DNA of 64,000 nucleotides, taken from NCBI RefSeq assembly GCF_011758805.1, contig NZ_JAANOW010000005.1, positions 248,001-312,000 on the forward strand. Direction: 5' to 3'. Below are positions 26,315 to 36,027 of this stretch, piece by piece. Below the pieces are notes generated by a model that saw only the letters and a program-made list of their open reading frames with translations, was not told where the DNA came from and made no database searches. Origin of the DNA: Mycolicibacterium fluoranthenivorans (GTDB taxonomy: Bacteria; Actinomycetota; Actinomycetes; Mycobacteriales; Mycobacteriaceae). A program made the position numbers and the translations under genes. Positions within the stretch are counted from its first letter, which is position 1. Each line of letters starts with the position of its first letter.

Positions 26315-26899
26315 TCACTCCCGCTGTAGCCGGAACCGCAGGTTGTTGCGCACCGCCGGCCACTCGATATCCAGAATCGAGTAGACGACGGTGTCCCGGC
26401 GCGACCCGTCGGGCAGCAGCTGGTGGCTGCGCAGGACCCCGTCCAGCTTGGCCCCCAGCCGCTCGATTGCCGCGCGGCTGGTCGTGTTGAAGAAGTGGGT
26501 GCGGAATTCGACTGCCACGCAGTTCAACTCGTCGAAGGCATGGCCGAGCAACAGAAGTTTGGCTTCGGTGTTCACCCCGGTGCGGCGCACCGAGGCGCGG
26601 TACCAGGTGGCTCCGATCTCCAGTCGCCGGTTCGGCCCGTCGATGTTGAGGTAGCTCGACGACCCGACCAGAGTTCCGTCCAGGGTCCGCACCACGAAGG
26701 AGAACGCGGCCGGGTTGTCCAGCCAGGTCTGTACCCAACGGCCCGCGGTATCCGGTGACGGGGCACCGGTGAACCACAGCCGCCCGAGGTCGCCATCGGC
26801 GGCAGCGTCGGCGATCTCGTCGGTGTGATCGGTGCTCAGCGGTTCCAGCGTCACCCAGTGTTGCCCCGTCAGCGTCACGGGTTCGACGAAGCTAGTCAC
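26315..26899 (-). CDS. GNAT-family N-acetyltransferase (RimJ/RimL-like)
   Basis: 194 residues. The fold resembles the RimJ/RimL group of acetyl-CoA-dependent transferases: WVTLEPLSTDHTDEI at the N-terminus, central strands with LVGSSSYLNID and EIGATWYRASVRRTGVNTEAKLLLL (acetyl-CoA-binding region), then VEFRTHFFNTTSRAAIERLGAKLDGVLR. The substrate could be a ribosomal or other protein N-terminus, or a small amine. Its start overlaps the end of the upstream membrane-protein gene by 8 bp, so the two are co-translated. Confidence 0.85.
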   Translation of the reverse strand: MTSFVEPVTLTGQHWVTLEPLSTDHTDEIADAAADGDLGRLWFTGAPSPDTAGRWVQTWLDNPAAFSFVVRTLDGTLVGSSSYLNIDGPNRRLEIGATWYRASVRRTGVNTEAKLLLLGHAFDELNCVAVEFRTHFFNTTSRAAIERLGAKLDGVLRSHQLLPDGSRRDTVVYSILDIEWPAVRNNLRFRLQRE

Positions 26900-27302
26900 C
26901 CCAGGCCACCACCATGGTCAGCACCGACAGCACAATCCCGACGGCCACCGCACCCGCGCCGACGAACAGCCCGTAGCCCGCGGCAATCGGCGCATGCACG
27001 TACAGCCGGAAGTACCAGCCGATCAGCGCGGCGATGATCATCGAAAGCGACAGGGCGCCAGCAGAAGCCAGCCTAGGAGACAAGCGCTGCGCGGCCATCG
27101 CGGCCGCCACGATCAACGTCGAGGCCAGCAGCACGATCAACTGCCCGACACCGAAACCGGGCGGCGGCACCTCGATGGCGCCCGTCCTCGCCCCGATGGC
27201 ATTGGCCCGGCCGCCGTGGGTGGTGAGCCAGGGCAGCCATGCGCTCACGATCAGCACGAGCGCACACAGTGCCACCAGCCAGCCGGGACGCAGACGTGCC
27301 AT
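26892..27302 (-). CDS. Small four-helix membrane protein (Rv0912-like)
   Basis: 136 residues with four predicted membrane helices: near residues 7-24, 53-70, 78-97 and 110-131. The loop after the first helix has WLPWLTTHGGRANAIG, and the region after it is PPPGFGVGQ. No enzymatic motif. Its position, between the carotenoid oxygenase operon and the VOC/antitoxin block, matches Rv0912 of M. tuberculosis from memory. It is the first gene of a two-gene unit with the acetyltransferase and diverges from the cupin gene with only 42 bp between start codons. Confidence 0.7.
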   Translation of the reverse strand: MARLRPGWLVALCALVLIVSAWLPWLTTHGGRANAIGARTGAIEVPPPGFGVGQLIVLLASTLIVAAAMAAQRLSPRLASAGALSLSMIIAALIGWYFRLYVHAPIAAGYGLFVGAGAVAVGIVLSVLTMVVAWGD

Positions 27303-27344
27303 ACGGCTCAGGTTATCCGGTTGGCCACCGTAGTCTGGGTTGCC

Positions 27345-27821
27345 ATGACGGATCTCCCCGATTGGGCCCGGGAACTGGACTTGTCCCCGCATCCGGAGGG
27401 CGGCTGGTATGCCGAGACCTGGCGTAGCGCGCTGACCGTTCCGCAGTCGACGCTGCCCCCGGAGTACACCGGGCCACGCAGCGCGGGCACCGCAATCCTG
27501 TTCTTGTTGATGCCCGGTCAGCAGTCGGCCTGGCATACCGTCCGGAGCGCCGAGCTGTGGCTTTATCACCGCGGCAGCCCGCTGGTGCTGGAAGTCGGGC
27601 CGCGCCAAGCGGAGGCCTCCGAGCTGCTGTTGGGCGCCGATATCGCCGCCGGCGAGCAGCCGCAGGTGGTGGTGCCGCCCGGGTACTGGCAGCGGGCCCG
27701 GCATCTGGGGCGAGCGCAGCGACGGGGAGAAGCACCGGACGATGAACCCACACTGGTCAGCTGTGTGGTCGTGCCCGGTTTCGACTTCGCAGACTTCGCG
27801 CTGGGGGCGCCGAGCCCTTAG
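27345..27821 (+). CDS. Cupin_5 (DUF985) family protein
   Basis: 158 residues with the DUF985 cupin signatures: LSPHPEGGWYAETWRS, then TAILFLLMPGQQSAWHTVRSAELWLYHRG, and PQVVVPPGYWQRAR. The His and Glu positions of the jelly-roll barrel are present (SAWHTV, AELWLYH), so metal binding is plausible. The family's function is poorly known. It lies 42 bp before the potassium channel gene and may share its transcript. ATG 27345 is only 42 bp from the divergent start of the membrane protein gene. Confidence 0.75.
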   Translation: MTDLPDWARELDLSPHPEGGWYAETWRSALTVPQSTLPPEYTGPRSAGTAILFLLMPGQQSAWHTVRSAELWLYHRGSPLVLEVGPRQAEASELLLGADIAAGEQPQVVVPPGYWQRARHLGRAQRRGEAPDDEPTLVSCVVVPGFDFADFALGAPSP

Positions 27822-27863
27822 CCTTTCCTGGGGCTGGCGAAGCGACAGGAAAGGTGGCGCCCT

Positions 27864-29519
27864 ATGCAGGGGCACATCATCGTGTGTGGCACCGATGCGC
27901 TGGCCGAGCGCATCGCCGACGAGCTGCGCGGCGCCGGCGCCACGGTGGTCCCGCTGCAGGATCCGCGGGCCCTGGCTGCCGCCGATGTCCCGTCGGCCGT
28001 CGCGGTGGTCTGCGTCGGCGACGATGACGCCGTCAATCTCGAAATCGCCTTGCTGGCACGTCAACTGAGCCCGCAGGTGCGGGTGGTGGCCCGACTGGCC
28101 AATGGCGTGCTACGCGAGGCGGTCGCGTTCGGCAACGGGCCCGGCGCCATCCTCGACGTCGCCGACCTGGCCGCCCCGTCGGTGGTCGAGGCCTGTCTGG
28201 ATCGCACCACCCACACCATCGCGGTGGCAGGTATCGACTTCGTCGTCTCCGGTGCCGACGTGCCGCGCGACGCCACCCTGCGCGAGATCTACGGCGACCT
28301 GGCCCCGGTCGCGGTGGTCCACAGCGACTCTTCGGTGACCGCGTGTCCGGGTCGTGACATCACCGTCCACGAGGGCGACTGGACCGCCATCATCGGTACC
28401 GCCGCCGAACTGGCCGGACAAGGTATCGAGGTGTCGAAACCTTTGAGCCACAACCGGGTCCGGCGGCCGCCACTGCGCCGGTTCTTCGATGCCGTACGAG
28501 TACTGCGCGATGACATCAACCCGATGTTCTACCGGGCGCTGGCAGCGTCGATGACCCTGCTGATCGGGTCGACCGTGCTGTTGCGCTTCACCTATCAACG
28601 GCCGCCCGGGATGAGCTGGATCGACGCCCTGTACTTCAGCACCGAAACCATCGCCACCGTCGGCTATGGCGACTTCAGCTTCATCGAGCAGCCGTCCTGG
28701 CTGCGCCTCTGGGGTATCGGGCTGATGTTCGCCGGTGTCACCACCACCGCGATCCTGGTGGCCTTCGTCGCCGACGTGCTGCTGTCGCGGCGGCTGGCCC
28801 AGTCCGCGGGTCTGCGGCGGGCACGGCATCTGCACGACCACATCGTCGTGGTGGGCCTGGGCTCGTTCGGAATCCGGGTGGTCAGCGACCTGGTGCACGC
28901 CGGATACGACGTCGCCGTCATCGACAGCGATGAGGACAACCGATTCCTGCCCACCGCACGCCGCCTGGACGTCCCGGTGATCTTCGGCGACGCGACCCTG
29001 CGCGAGACCCTCGAATCGGCCCGAGTGGCGCAGTGCCGGGCGATCGCCGTCCTGACGCCCAACGACATGGTCAACATCGAGACCGGCATCGTGCTGCGCG
29101 AGCTCACCGCCGACCAACCCGTCGTGATGCGGGTGTACGACCGGGTGCTCGGCGCGGCCGTCGCGCAGCGATTCGGTTTCGAGAACGTGCGCTCGACGGT
29201 GGAGCTGGCCGCGCCGTGGTTCATCGGCGCCGCACTCGGTCTGCAGGTGTTCGGCACCTTCTCCGTCGGCCAGCATTCGTTCATGGTGGGCGGGGTGCGC
29301 GTGGCACCGGGCAGCGAACTGGACGGGGTGCGCATGGCGGATATGTCCACGCAGACCCGCGTCATCGCGATCACCCGGCCGGGTGTCGCGACGCGACTAC
29401 ATCCGCGTCGCGACACCCAACTCACCGCGGGTGACACCGCCTATCTGGTGGGGCCGTACCGCGAACTGCTGGCCACCTTGGGAAAAGGACAGGCCGTCAC
29501 GTCAGCGACGACAGGTTGA
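27864..29519 (+). CDS. Potassium channel with N- and C-terminal RCK domains
   Basis: 551 residues. An N-terminal TrkA_N/RCK-like Rossmann domain (1-195, IIVCGTDALAERIADELRG) precedes a two-helix pore (about 205-305) whose selectivity filter is TIATVGYGDF, the K+ signature. A second RCK follows (about 325-550): IVVVGLGSFGIRVVSDLV, then a TrkA_C-type end with RLHPRRDTQLTAGDTAYLVG. It probably is a cytoplasmic-ligand-gated potassium channel with two sensor domains per subunit. GGAAAGG precedes the ATG. Its last 23 bp overlap the end of the convergent VOC gene. Confidence 0.85.
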   Translation: MQGHIIVCGTDALAERIADELRGAGATVVPLQDPRALAAADVPSAVAVVCVGDDDAVNLEIALLARQLSPQVRVVARLANGVLREAVAFGNGPGAILDVADLAAPSVVEACLDRTTHTIAVAGIDFVVSGADVPRDATLREIYGDLAPVAVVHSDSSVTACPGRDITVHEGDWTAIIGTAAELAGQGIEVSKPLSHNRVRRPPLRRFFDAVRVLRDDINPMFYRALAASMTLLIGSTVLLRFTYQRPPGMSWIDALYFSTETIATVGYGDFSFIEQPSWLRLWGIGLMFAGVTTTAILVAFVADVLLSRRLAQSAGLRRARHLHDHIVVVGLGSFGIRVVSDLVHAGYDVAVIDSDEDNRFLPTARRLDVPVIFGDATLRETLESARVAQCRAIAVLTPNDMVNIETGIVLRELTADQPVVMRVYDRVLGAAVAQRFGFENVRSTVELAAPWFIGAALGLQVFGTFSVGQHSFMVGGVRVAPGSELDGVRMADMSTQTRVIAITRPGVATRLHPRRDTQLTAGDTAYLVGPYRELLATLGKGQAVTSATTG

Positions 29520-30240
29520 ATCCCGCGCCGGTGGGGTCGGTGACCGACGCCAGCCGGCCGTACGGGGTGTCCTCCGCGGCCCGGACGACGGCACCGCCGT
29601 TGTCGACGATCAGCCGCTGGGTCTTGTCCACGTCGTCGGCACCGAGGAAGAAGAACCAGTTCGACGGTTCACCCGCGCTCATGAACGCGGTGCCGTCCAT
29701 CACGCCGATCAGCGGTTCGCCATCGAATACCGCGGTGCTGTAGCGGAATTCGTCGGTATCCCCGGCCACCTCGGTCTGCCAGCCGAAGACCTGCACGTAG
29801 AAGTCGAGCACCTTGGCCAAGTCGAGGGTGGTCAGCTGATGCCACACCGGGGTGCCGGCCACGCCGGTGATCTCCGTGCCGGGGTGACCGGTGGGCTGCC
29901 ACAGCCCGACCACGCCTCCGCTGGGATCGGAGACCATGGCCATCCGGCCCTTGGCGGGGATGTCCATGGCGCCGCCGCAGCCGGTTCCGCCCGCCGCGAT
30001 CACCCGGGCCAGGGTGGCATCGACATCCGCGGTGTGCAGGTAGGTGTTCCACCGGTCGATGGGATGGGCCATCAGGCCGGCCACCGGCTTTCCGTCGACG
30101 TGGGCGGTCACGTATCCGCCGTATTCGGGGCCGGCATCGTCGAAGGTCCAGCCGAACACGGTGCCGTAGAAGCGTCGGGCGACCTCGAGATCAGAGGTGG
30201 CCAGGTCGATCCAACAGGGTGCGCCAAGTGGTGTGGTCAT
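29497..30240 (-). CDS. VOC protein with two glyoxalase-like domains (Rv0911-like)
   Basis: 247 residues made of two tandem VOC modules: WIDLATSDLEVARRFYGTVFGW...AMVSDPSGGVVGLWQP (about 10-118) and WHQLTTLDLAKVLDFYVQVFGW...LASVTDPTGAGFNLSS (about 133-245). Each has the beta-alpha-beta-beta-beta layout. The metal-binding residues of glyoxalase I are incomplete (no His or Glu at several expected places), so binding or resistance functions are as likely as catalysis. It is last in the Rv0905-Rv0911-like leftward run, beyond a hairpin. Confidence 0.8.
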   Translation of the reverse strand: MTTPLGAPCWIDLATSDLEVARRFYGTVFGWTFDDAGPEYGGYVTAHVDGKPVAGLMAHPIDRWNTYLHTADVDATLARVIAAGGTGCGGAMDIPAKGRMAMVSDPSGGVVGLWQPTGHPGTEITGVAGTPVWHQLTTLDLAKVLDFYVQVFGWQTEVAGDTDEFRYSTAVFDGEPLIGVMDGTAFMSAGEPSNWFFFLGADDVDKTQRLIVDNGGAVVRAAEDTPYGRLASVTDPTGAGFNLSSLT

Positions 30241-30274
30241 GCCGGTACCGACCTGCGTCGGCTCCGAAACTCAT

Positions 30275-30335
30275 CGCGGTTGTGCGGTTTCGGCGGGCCG
30301 CTACGGCGCGTCGCCCACGAATCCGCACAACCGCG
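30275..30335. terminator. 13-bp inverted repeat, probable terminator
   Basis: CGCGGTTGTGCGG (30275-30287) pairs with 30323-30335 over a 35-base loop. It immediately follows the stop of the SRPBCC gene (30336) and separates it from the VOC gene. Confidence 0.5.
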
Positions 30336-30767
30336 TCAGGAGAAGACGGTCCTGAACCTGTAGAGCGACTGCTGGATATCGGTGCGCAGCGCGGCGGCCA
30401 CCACCATGCCGATCGGTCCGAACAGCGCCGGACCACCCAGGTGGATATCCAGCTGCACCGCCGATCCCTCGTCCACGGACTTCACCTTGGCGATCAGCTT
30501 GACCTTCACGCCACCCTTGCCGTCCCCGTTGAGGGTCATCGACTCCGGCGGCTTGTAGTTCACGATGGTCCAGTTGACCCGGTTGGCCATGCCCTTGACC
30601 TCGACGATGGAGTCGATCTTGGTGCCCTTGTCCAGCGTCTCCGGCAGCGTCGAGCGCCACACCCGGTGGATGCTGAGCCACTCGGAGAACCGGGACAGAT
30701 CCGACGCGGCTTCCCAGGCCTTCTCCGGCGACAACGGCACGTCGACGGAGACCGATAGCTTGGCCAT
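30336..30767 (-). CDS. SRPBCC-fold protein, Rv0910-like toxin partner
   Basis: 143 residues with the START/SRPBCC lipid-binding fold: SVDVPLSPEKAWEAASDLSRFSEWL at the N-terminus and a long C-terminal helix (GPIGMVVAAALRTDIQQSLYRF). By gene order and length it corresponds to M. tuberculosis Rv0910, described as the toxin of the Rv0909-Rv0910 toxin-antitoxin pair. Nothing in the sequence itself proves toxicity; polyketide-cyclase-like or ligand-carrier roles are the alternative. Its ATG directly follows the TAG of the antitoxin-like gene with no gap. Confidence 0.75.
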   Translation of the reverse strand: MAKLSVSVDVPLSPEKAWEAASDLSRFSEWLSIHRVWRSTLPETLDKGTKIDSIVEVKGMANRVNWTIVNYKPPESMTLNGDGKGGVKVKLIAKVKSVDEGSAVQLDIHLGGPALFGPIGMVVAAALRTDIQQSLYRFRTVFS

Positions 30768-30953
30768 CTACGCCGGAGGGGTGGGGTCGATGTTGCGGGC
30801 TGCGTTCTTGGCCGCCTCCTGCGCCTTGTCGACGATGCCCTGGTACTTGTCCCCGGTCTTCTCGTCCACGATGTCGCCGACCTTGTCGATCGCGGCATCC
30901 ACCTTGTCGGCGTTCTCGGCGATCAGGTTCTTCGCCTTATCCAGAAAACTCAT
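30768..30953 (-). CDS. Rv0909/MT0933-like antitoxin, 61 aa
   Basis: Very small, charged, helical protein: SFLDKAKNLIAENADKVDAAIDKVGDIVDEKTG is followed by a helix ending in NIDPTPPA. Length and pattern fit the MT0933 antitoxin family (Rv0909). It is encoded directly before the SRPBCC gene (TAGATG junction) and 11 bp after the ctpE stop, so it probably rides on the ctpE transcript. The repeated DKV spacing suggests an amphipathic helix that may bind its partner or DNA. I chose ATG 30953; the open frame upstream overlaps the end of ctpE. Confidence 0.8.
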   Translation of the reverse strand: MSFLDKAKNLIAENADKVDAAIDKVGDIVDEKTGDKYQGIVDKAQEAAKNAARNIDPTPPA

Positions 30954-30963
30954 GGGGCCCACC

Positions 30964-33345
30964 TTATCGCCACAGTTTGCGGGGTTCGCCGGACACTCGG
31001 CCCTCGATCCACCACAACACCTCGATGACCGTGGCGGCCACCAACCCGATGCCCAGCGCCACCGATGTCTGCGCGACATTGCTGGGATCGAGCATGAACT
31101 TCTCCTGTGCCAGCGGGATCGAGAAGATCACCACGTAGGCCAGCGCGGATACCGCCACGAGCGCCACCCGCCACCACTGGTAGGGCCGGGCCACCACGGC
31201 CAGCACCCACACCGCACCCACCAGCAAGGTGATCAGCGCCGCCGTGGACGCCTGGGTCTGCTCGACCTTGGTCGCGTGCGAACCCTGGTAGGCGAGCAGA
31301 TAGGAGATCAGCGTGGCCAGGCCCACCACCACACCGTTGGGCACCGCCGAGGTCATCACCCGGCGCACGAAGCCCGGGTGGGCTCGCTCGTTGTTGGGCG
31401 CCAGCGACAGGATGAACGCCGGGATGCCGATGGTGAACCAGGCGGCGATGGTGACGTGGATCGGCTGGAACGGGTACAGCAGGGCGTCGGATCCGAACAG
31501 TTTCGACGCCAGGCCGCCGAGACCTACCAGCGCGGCCAGCAGCACCGAGTAGACGGTCTTGGTGAGGAACAGGTTGGAGACCCGTTCGATGTTGCCGATC
31601 ACCCGGCGGCCTTCGCCGACGACATACGGCAGGGTGGCGAACTTGTTGTCCAGCAGCACGATCTGGGCCACGGCACGGGACGCCGAGCTGCCCGATCCCA
31701 TGGCGACACCGATATCGGCGTCCTTGAGCGCCAGGACGTCGTTGACGCCGTCGCCGGTCATCGCCACGGTGTGCCCGCGGGACTGCAGCGCGTGCACCAT
31801 GGCCCGCTTCTGGTCGGGGCGAACCCGGCCGAAGGTGGTGTACTCATCCAGCGTGGACGCCAGTTCTTCGGGATCATCCGGTAGCCGGCGCGCATCGAGG
31901 GTTTCGCCGTGCAGGCCCAGTGTGCCGGCCACCGCACCGACGGAGACGGCGTTGTCACCGGAGATGACCTTCACCGCGACCTTCTGCGAGGCAAAGTAGT
32001 CCAGGGTCTCGCGGGCATCCGGGCGCACCCGCTGCTCCAGCACCACCAACGCGGCGGGGGTGACGGTGCCGGGGGCGTTTGGGGTATCCACGACGGTGTC
32101 GGTCGATCCGAGCAGCAGCACCCGCAGCCCGTGTGCCCCGATCTGTTCGGCCTCTTCGGCCTCCGGGGAGGCCGGGTCCAGCAGCACATCGGGCGCGCCG
32201 ATCACCCAGTTGCCGTGTTCGCCGTAGGAGGCTCCGCTCCACTTGGTGGCCGATTTGAACGGCGCCGAGGCGGTCTGGGTCCAACCGGGCGGCATCTTGT
32301 AGGCCTCGGCGATGGCGGCGATGCTGGCGTTGGGGCGGGCGTCGTCGGCGGCCAGTTGAGCCAGCACGTCGGTCACATCGGACGCAGACGACGTAGACAA
32401 GGTCTTCAGATCGCTGACCCGCATCCCGTTTTCGGTCAGCGTGCCGGTCTTGTCGGCGCACACCACGTCGACCCGGGCCAGGCCCTCGATGGCGGGCAGC
32501 TCCTGCACCAGGCACTGCCGCCGGCCCAACCGGACCACGCCGACGGCGAAGGCGATCGAGGTCATCAGCACCAGACCTTCGGGCACCATCGGTACCAATG
32601 CCCCGACCATCCGCAGTACCGACTCGCGCCAGCCGACGTCGGTGGTGAACAGCTGGGTGTAGATGATCAGCGCGCCGGCAGGCCACAGCAGGTAGGTGAT
32701 GAACTGCAGGATCTTGTTGATCCCGCTGCGCAGTTCGGATTTCACCAGGGTGAACTTGCTGGCCTCCTCGGCCAGCTTGGCGGCGTACGCCTCACGGCCC
32801 ACCTTGGTGGCGCGATAGGCACCGCTGCCCGACACCACGAAACTGCCCGACATCACCGGATCGCCAGCGTCTTTCTGGATCGGGTCGGCCTCACCGGTCA
32901 GCAACGATTCGTCGATCTCGAGGTTGGCGCCCTCCAGTACCTCGCCGTCGACGATGATCTGGTCACCGGGCCCGAGTTCGATGATGTCATCGAGCACCAC
33001 CTCGTTGGGTGACAACGCCACCGTCCCGGACTGCCTGCGCACCAACGGTTTCGCCTGCCCGACGATGGCCAGCCGGTCCAGGGTCTGCTTGGCCCGCAAC
33101 TCCTGGATGATGCCGATCGCGGAGTTCGCAACGATCAGCAGACCGAACAAGCCGTTGATCACCGACCCGGTGGCCAGCACGATCGCGAACAGCACGCCGA
33201 GAATCGCGTTGATGCGGGTGAACACGTTGGCCCGCACGATCTCGGACACACTGCGCGCGGCCCTGGTCGGGACATCGTTGGTCTGCCCATCGGCAATCCG
33301 TTGGGCGACCTCGGTATCGCTGAGTCCCGAAATGATCGTCGTCAC
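30964..33345 (-). CDS. ctpE: P-type cation ATPase CtpE
   Basis: Membrane ion pump of 793 residues, matching M. tuberculosis CtpE (Rv0908, reported as a calcium transporter) in length and position. The phosphorylation motif [12 protein letters not shown] (Asp about 301), the actuator loop [11 protein letters not shown], the hinge [16 protein letters not shown] and about ten membrane helices are visible. CPC-type metal sites of copper pumps are absent. GTG 33345 is chosen because it overlaps the upstream stop (GTGA) and homology starts at [12 protein letters not shown]; the longer frame to 33471 runs into the beta-lactamase-like gene. Confidence 0.9.
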   Translation of the reverse strand: MTTIISGLSDTEVAQRIADGQTNDVPTRAARSVSEIVRANVFTRINAILGVLFAIVLATGSVINGLFGLLIVANSAIGIIQELRAKQTLDRLAIVGQAKPLVRRQSGTVALSPNEVVLDDIIELGPGDQIIVDGEVLEGANLEIDESLLTGEADPIQKDAGDPVMSGSFVVSGSGAYRATKVGREAYAAKLAEEASKFTLVKSELRSGINKILQFITYLLWPAGALIIYTQLFTTDVGWRESVLRMVGALVPMVPEGLVLMTSIAFAVGVVRLGRRQCLVQELPAIEGLARVDVVCADKTGTLTENGMRVSDLKTLSTSSASDVTDVLAQLAADDARPNASIAAIAEAYKMPPGWTQTASAPFKSATKWSGASYGEHGNWVIGAPDVLLDPASPEAEEAEQIGAHGLRVLLLGSTDTVVDTPNAPGTVTPAALVVLEQRVRPDARETLDYFASQKVAVKVISGDNAVSVGAVAGTLGLHGETLDARRLPDDPEELASTLDEYTTFGRVRPDQKRAMVHALQSRGHTVAMTGDGVNDVLALKDADIGVAMGSGSSASRAVAQIVLLDNKFATLPYVVGEGRRVIGNIERVSNLFLTKTVYSVLLAALVGLGGLASKLFGSDALLYPFQPIHVTIAAWFTIGIPAFILSLAPNNERAHPGFVRRVMTSAVPNGVVVGLATLISYLLAYQGSHATKVEQTQASTAALITLLVGAVWVLAVVARPYQWWRVALVAVSALAYVVIFSIPLAQEKFMLDPSNVAQTSVALGIGLVAATVIEVLWWIEGRVSGEPRKLWR

Positions 33346-34904
33346 TTGGTGAATACCGCCTCGTCGTAGTACTCCAGGGTGAGCTTGCCGCCGTCGAAGG
33401 CGGCCTTGGAAATGCTTCCGGGTGGGGAGTTCTCGCTGATGAACGAAAACGTGAAGGTGTTGCCGTCCCAATGGGTGAGCTCGACGGTGTCCCCGCGCGG
33501 ACCGAGAGTGAGCGCCAGCTTGCCGTTCTTCTCCGCGATGACGGCCGGCCCCCAGTAGTCATTGCGGTAGGTGCCGACATAGCTCGGCAATGGTTGCGCC
33601 GGTGCGGGATTGGCCGGTCGTTTCGCGCCGACCAGCGAGCCGACCGGATCGCCCATCGGGAGCATCGCCCCGGTGTACAGCTTGTACCAGTCCTCCCGCA
33701 CCGAGCCGAATTGGACAAGGTCGGCGAATTCGGCCGTCAGCGCCTCGGGCACACCGGACGGGGTGGCGTTGGTCAGCGCCACGATCGCCACGTCGGCCGA
33801 CGGCAGGAACAGGACATTGGTGCCGGCACCGAGCTCGAACGCGCCGGAGTGACTCAGCTGGGTGCGAGCCGCCGAGGTGACGCCCACGTTGAACCCGAAA
33901 CCGTAGGAGCCCGAGCGCATCGCAGGTTCCGACGGTGGGCTGGACACCACCTGGGGGGTGAGCGCGGGCAGCAAGGCCTTCGGGTCGATGAGCTGGCGGC
34001 CCTGGTAGCTGCCGTTGGCCAGCACCATTTCCAGCCAGTGCGTCATATCGTTGACCGACGAACTGACCCCGCCGGCCGGAGCCTGCTGGTCGGCGTCGCG
34101 GACGAACTCGGGCTGGTATCCGCCGTCGATACGGATATGCCCCACCGCCCGGTCTTTACGGCCTTCGTAGTCCGCGAAACGGTAACTGGTCGAGGACATT
34201 CCAAGGGGGCTGAACAGCACGTCCCGGCCCAGCTGATCCCACGACGTACCCGCCGCCGCGGCGACCGCCTCGGCACCGGCCGTCAATCCGTAGTTGGTAT
34301 AGGCGTAGGAGATCCGGAACGGATCCAGCGGGAGCTGGCGCAGCCGTTCCAGCACCTGCCGGCGGTCGTAGCCGATATCCTCCAGCAGATCACCGGCATG
34401 GTCGGGCAGGCCGGAGCGATGGGAGAACAGGTCACCGATGGTCACCATCCGGGTGACGGCGGGATCTGACAGCGCGAACCACGGCAGCTTGCTGGTGACC
34501 GGAGTGTCCCAGCCGATCGCCTTTTCGCCGACCTGGTGTGCCACCACGGTGGCACTCAGCGGTTTGGACACCGAGGCCAGCTGGAAGACGGTGTCCGGGC
34601 CGACCTTGTTGGTATCGGCGGCCCCGGCCCGGTTGTCCTTGACACCGAATCCTTTGGCGTAAACGGTTTTTCCACCGTGCACCACCGCGACCGCCAGACC
34701 CGGGATCCCCGATTTGCGCATGAGTTCGTCGGCGATTCCGTCGAGTTTGCCGACCGCGTTCTCGACCGCGTTGTCGGGGAACGGCATTGCCGGGACGAGC
34801 GGGGGCGGTTGATCGGACAGAATCCTCGCCGGACCGGTCTCCGGCGTCGTGCAACCGGCCAGCAGCGCGACAGCCGCGATGCACAATATCCGTCTCACAG
34901 ACAA
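33342..34904 (-). CDS. Beta-lactamase-like serine hydrolase lipoprotein (Rv0907-like)
   Basis: 520 residues. A lipoprotein signal peptide ends in LLAGC (Cys about 17), so the protein should be anchored outside the membrane. The serine beta-lactamase/D,D-peptidase motifs are SVSK (SxxK), YTNY (YxN) and HSGAF (replacing KTG). The last about 110 residues form an added lipocalin-like domain (DUF3471-type). It probably hydrolyses an ester or peptide in the cell wall rather than beta-lactams. It is coupled to ctpE by GTGA and is preceded 13 bp upstream by the MBL-fold gene. Confidence 0.85.
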   Translation of the reverse strand: MSVRRILCIAAVALLAGCTTPETGPARILSDQPPPLVPAMPFPDNAVENAVGKLDGIADELMRKSGIPGLAVAVVHGGKTVYAKGFGVKDNRAGAADTNKVGPDTVFQLASVSKPLSATVVAHQVGEKAIGWDTPVTSKLPWFALSDPAVTRMVTIGDLFSHRSGLPDHAGDLLEDIGYDRRQVLERLRQLPLDPFRISYAYTNYGLTAGAEAVAAAAGTSWDQLGRDVLFSPLGMSSTSYRFADYEGRKDRAVGHIRIDGGYQPEFVRDADQQAPAGGVSSSVNDMTHWLEMVLANGSYQGRQLIDPKALLPALTPQVVSSPPSEPAMRSGSYGFGFNVGVTSAARTQLSHSGAFELGAGTNVLFLPSADVAIVALTNATPSGVPEALTAEFADLVQFGSVREDWYKLYTGAMLPMGDPVGSLVGAKRPANPAPAQPLPSYVGTYRNDYWGPAVIAEKNGKLALTLGPRGDTVELTHWDGNTFTFSFISENSPPGSISKAAFDGGKLTLEYYDEAVFTK

Positions 34905-34917
34905 GAACGCTAGCCGC

Positions 34918-36021
34918 TCAGAGCCGCCACCATGCGTCTATCGGCCGCGCCGTGGCTGCGCCGTCGACCCGCTGCCCGGGTTTGGGCGTCGCCACGGTCA
35001 CCCCTTCCGCCGAGGCGGCGGTGAGCAGTCGCTCGACGGGTTCGGACCACGGGTGCGGCGCCAGCCGGAAGGTGGCCCAGTGGATCGGTACCAGCAGACC
35101 GGCGTCGGTGACATCGCGGTGGGCTCGGACGGCGTCCTCGGGGTTCATGTGGATGTCGGGCCAACCCGGGTGGTAGGCGCCGATCGGCATCAAGGTCAGG
35201 TCGAAGGGGCCGTACTCGGACCCGATCCGGCCGAAGCCATTGGTGTACCCGGTGTCGCCGCCGAAGAAGGCGCGGTGCCGGGGACCGATCACCGTCCACG
35301 ATGACCACAAGGTGGTGTTCCGGGTGAGGAACCGGCCCGAGAAATGCCGCGCCGGTGTGCACACCAGCCTGAGGTCGCCCAGGGTGGCGCTCTCGTCCCA
35401 GTCGAGTTCGACGATCCGGTCCGGTGGGACACCCCAGATACGCAGGTGGGACCCGATGCCCAGCGGAACGTAGAACTTGGCCCGCTGTGCCCTGGCCAGG
35501 CCTTTGATGGTGTCGATGTCGAGGTGGTCGTAGTGGTCGTGGCTGATGATCACCGCGTCGATCGCGGGTAAGGCGTCGAGTTCCACCGGCACGGGATGCA
35601 GCCGCTGGGGCCCCACGGCGCGGGACGGGGAGCAGCGCTCACTCCACACCGGATCGGCCAGCACGCGATAACCGTCGACCTCGATGACCGCCGACGAATG
35701 ACCGAACCAGGTGACCGCCAGATCGGCGGCCGGGGCGGTCGCCATCGGGCTTACCAGCGGAATCTCACCGCCCGGCCGCTGCTGGTCGCCGGTGAACAAC
35801 TCGCGGATCAGCGACCACTGCTGCTGCCTGGTCAGTTGCACCTCGGAGGCGGGCTCGCGGTTGACGAACACCCCGTCGCGGTAGTTCTGGGAGGCCTTCG
35901 CCGCGGCACCGATATCGGCGGCGCCCAGCGACTCGGGGGCGCCGCGCAGGGCACGCAACGCCCAGCCGCCGGCCACCAGCGCTGCGGTGCCACCGACCAC
36001 CCGGGCCGCTTCCGCGATCAT
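34918..36021 (-). CDS. Metallo-beta-lactamase-fold hydrolase (Rv0906-like)
   Basis: 367 residues, with a hydrophobic N-terminus (GTAALVAGGWAL) that may anchor it to the membrane. The zinc motif is SHDHYDHLD (HxHxDH type, about residues 160-168), followed by CTPARHFSGR and FFGGDTGYTNG. These match the NAPE-PLD/RomA-like branch of the superfamily, so a phospholipid phosphodiesterase role is possible. It lies 6 bp after echA6 and 13 bp before the lipoprotein gene in one leftward operon. Confidence 0.85.
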   Translation of the reverse strand: MIAEAARVVGGTAALVAGGWALRALRGAPESLGAADIGAAAKASQNYRDGVFVNREPASEVQLTRQQQWSLIRELFTGDQQRPGGEIPLVSPMATAPAADLAVTWFGHSSAVIEVDGYRVLADPVWSERCSPSRAVGPQRLHPVPVELDALPAIDAVIISHDHYDHLDIDTIKGLARAQRAKFYVPLGIGSHLRIWGVPPDRIVELDWDESATLGDLRLVCTPARHFSGRFLTRNTTLWSSWTVIGPRHRAFFGGDTGYTNGFGRIGSEYGPFDLTLMPIGAYHPGWPDIHMNPEDAVRAHRDVTDAGLLVPIHWATFRLAPHPWSEPVERLLTAASAEGVTVATPKPGQRVDGAATARPIDAWWRL

Positions 36022-36027
36022 CGCTGC

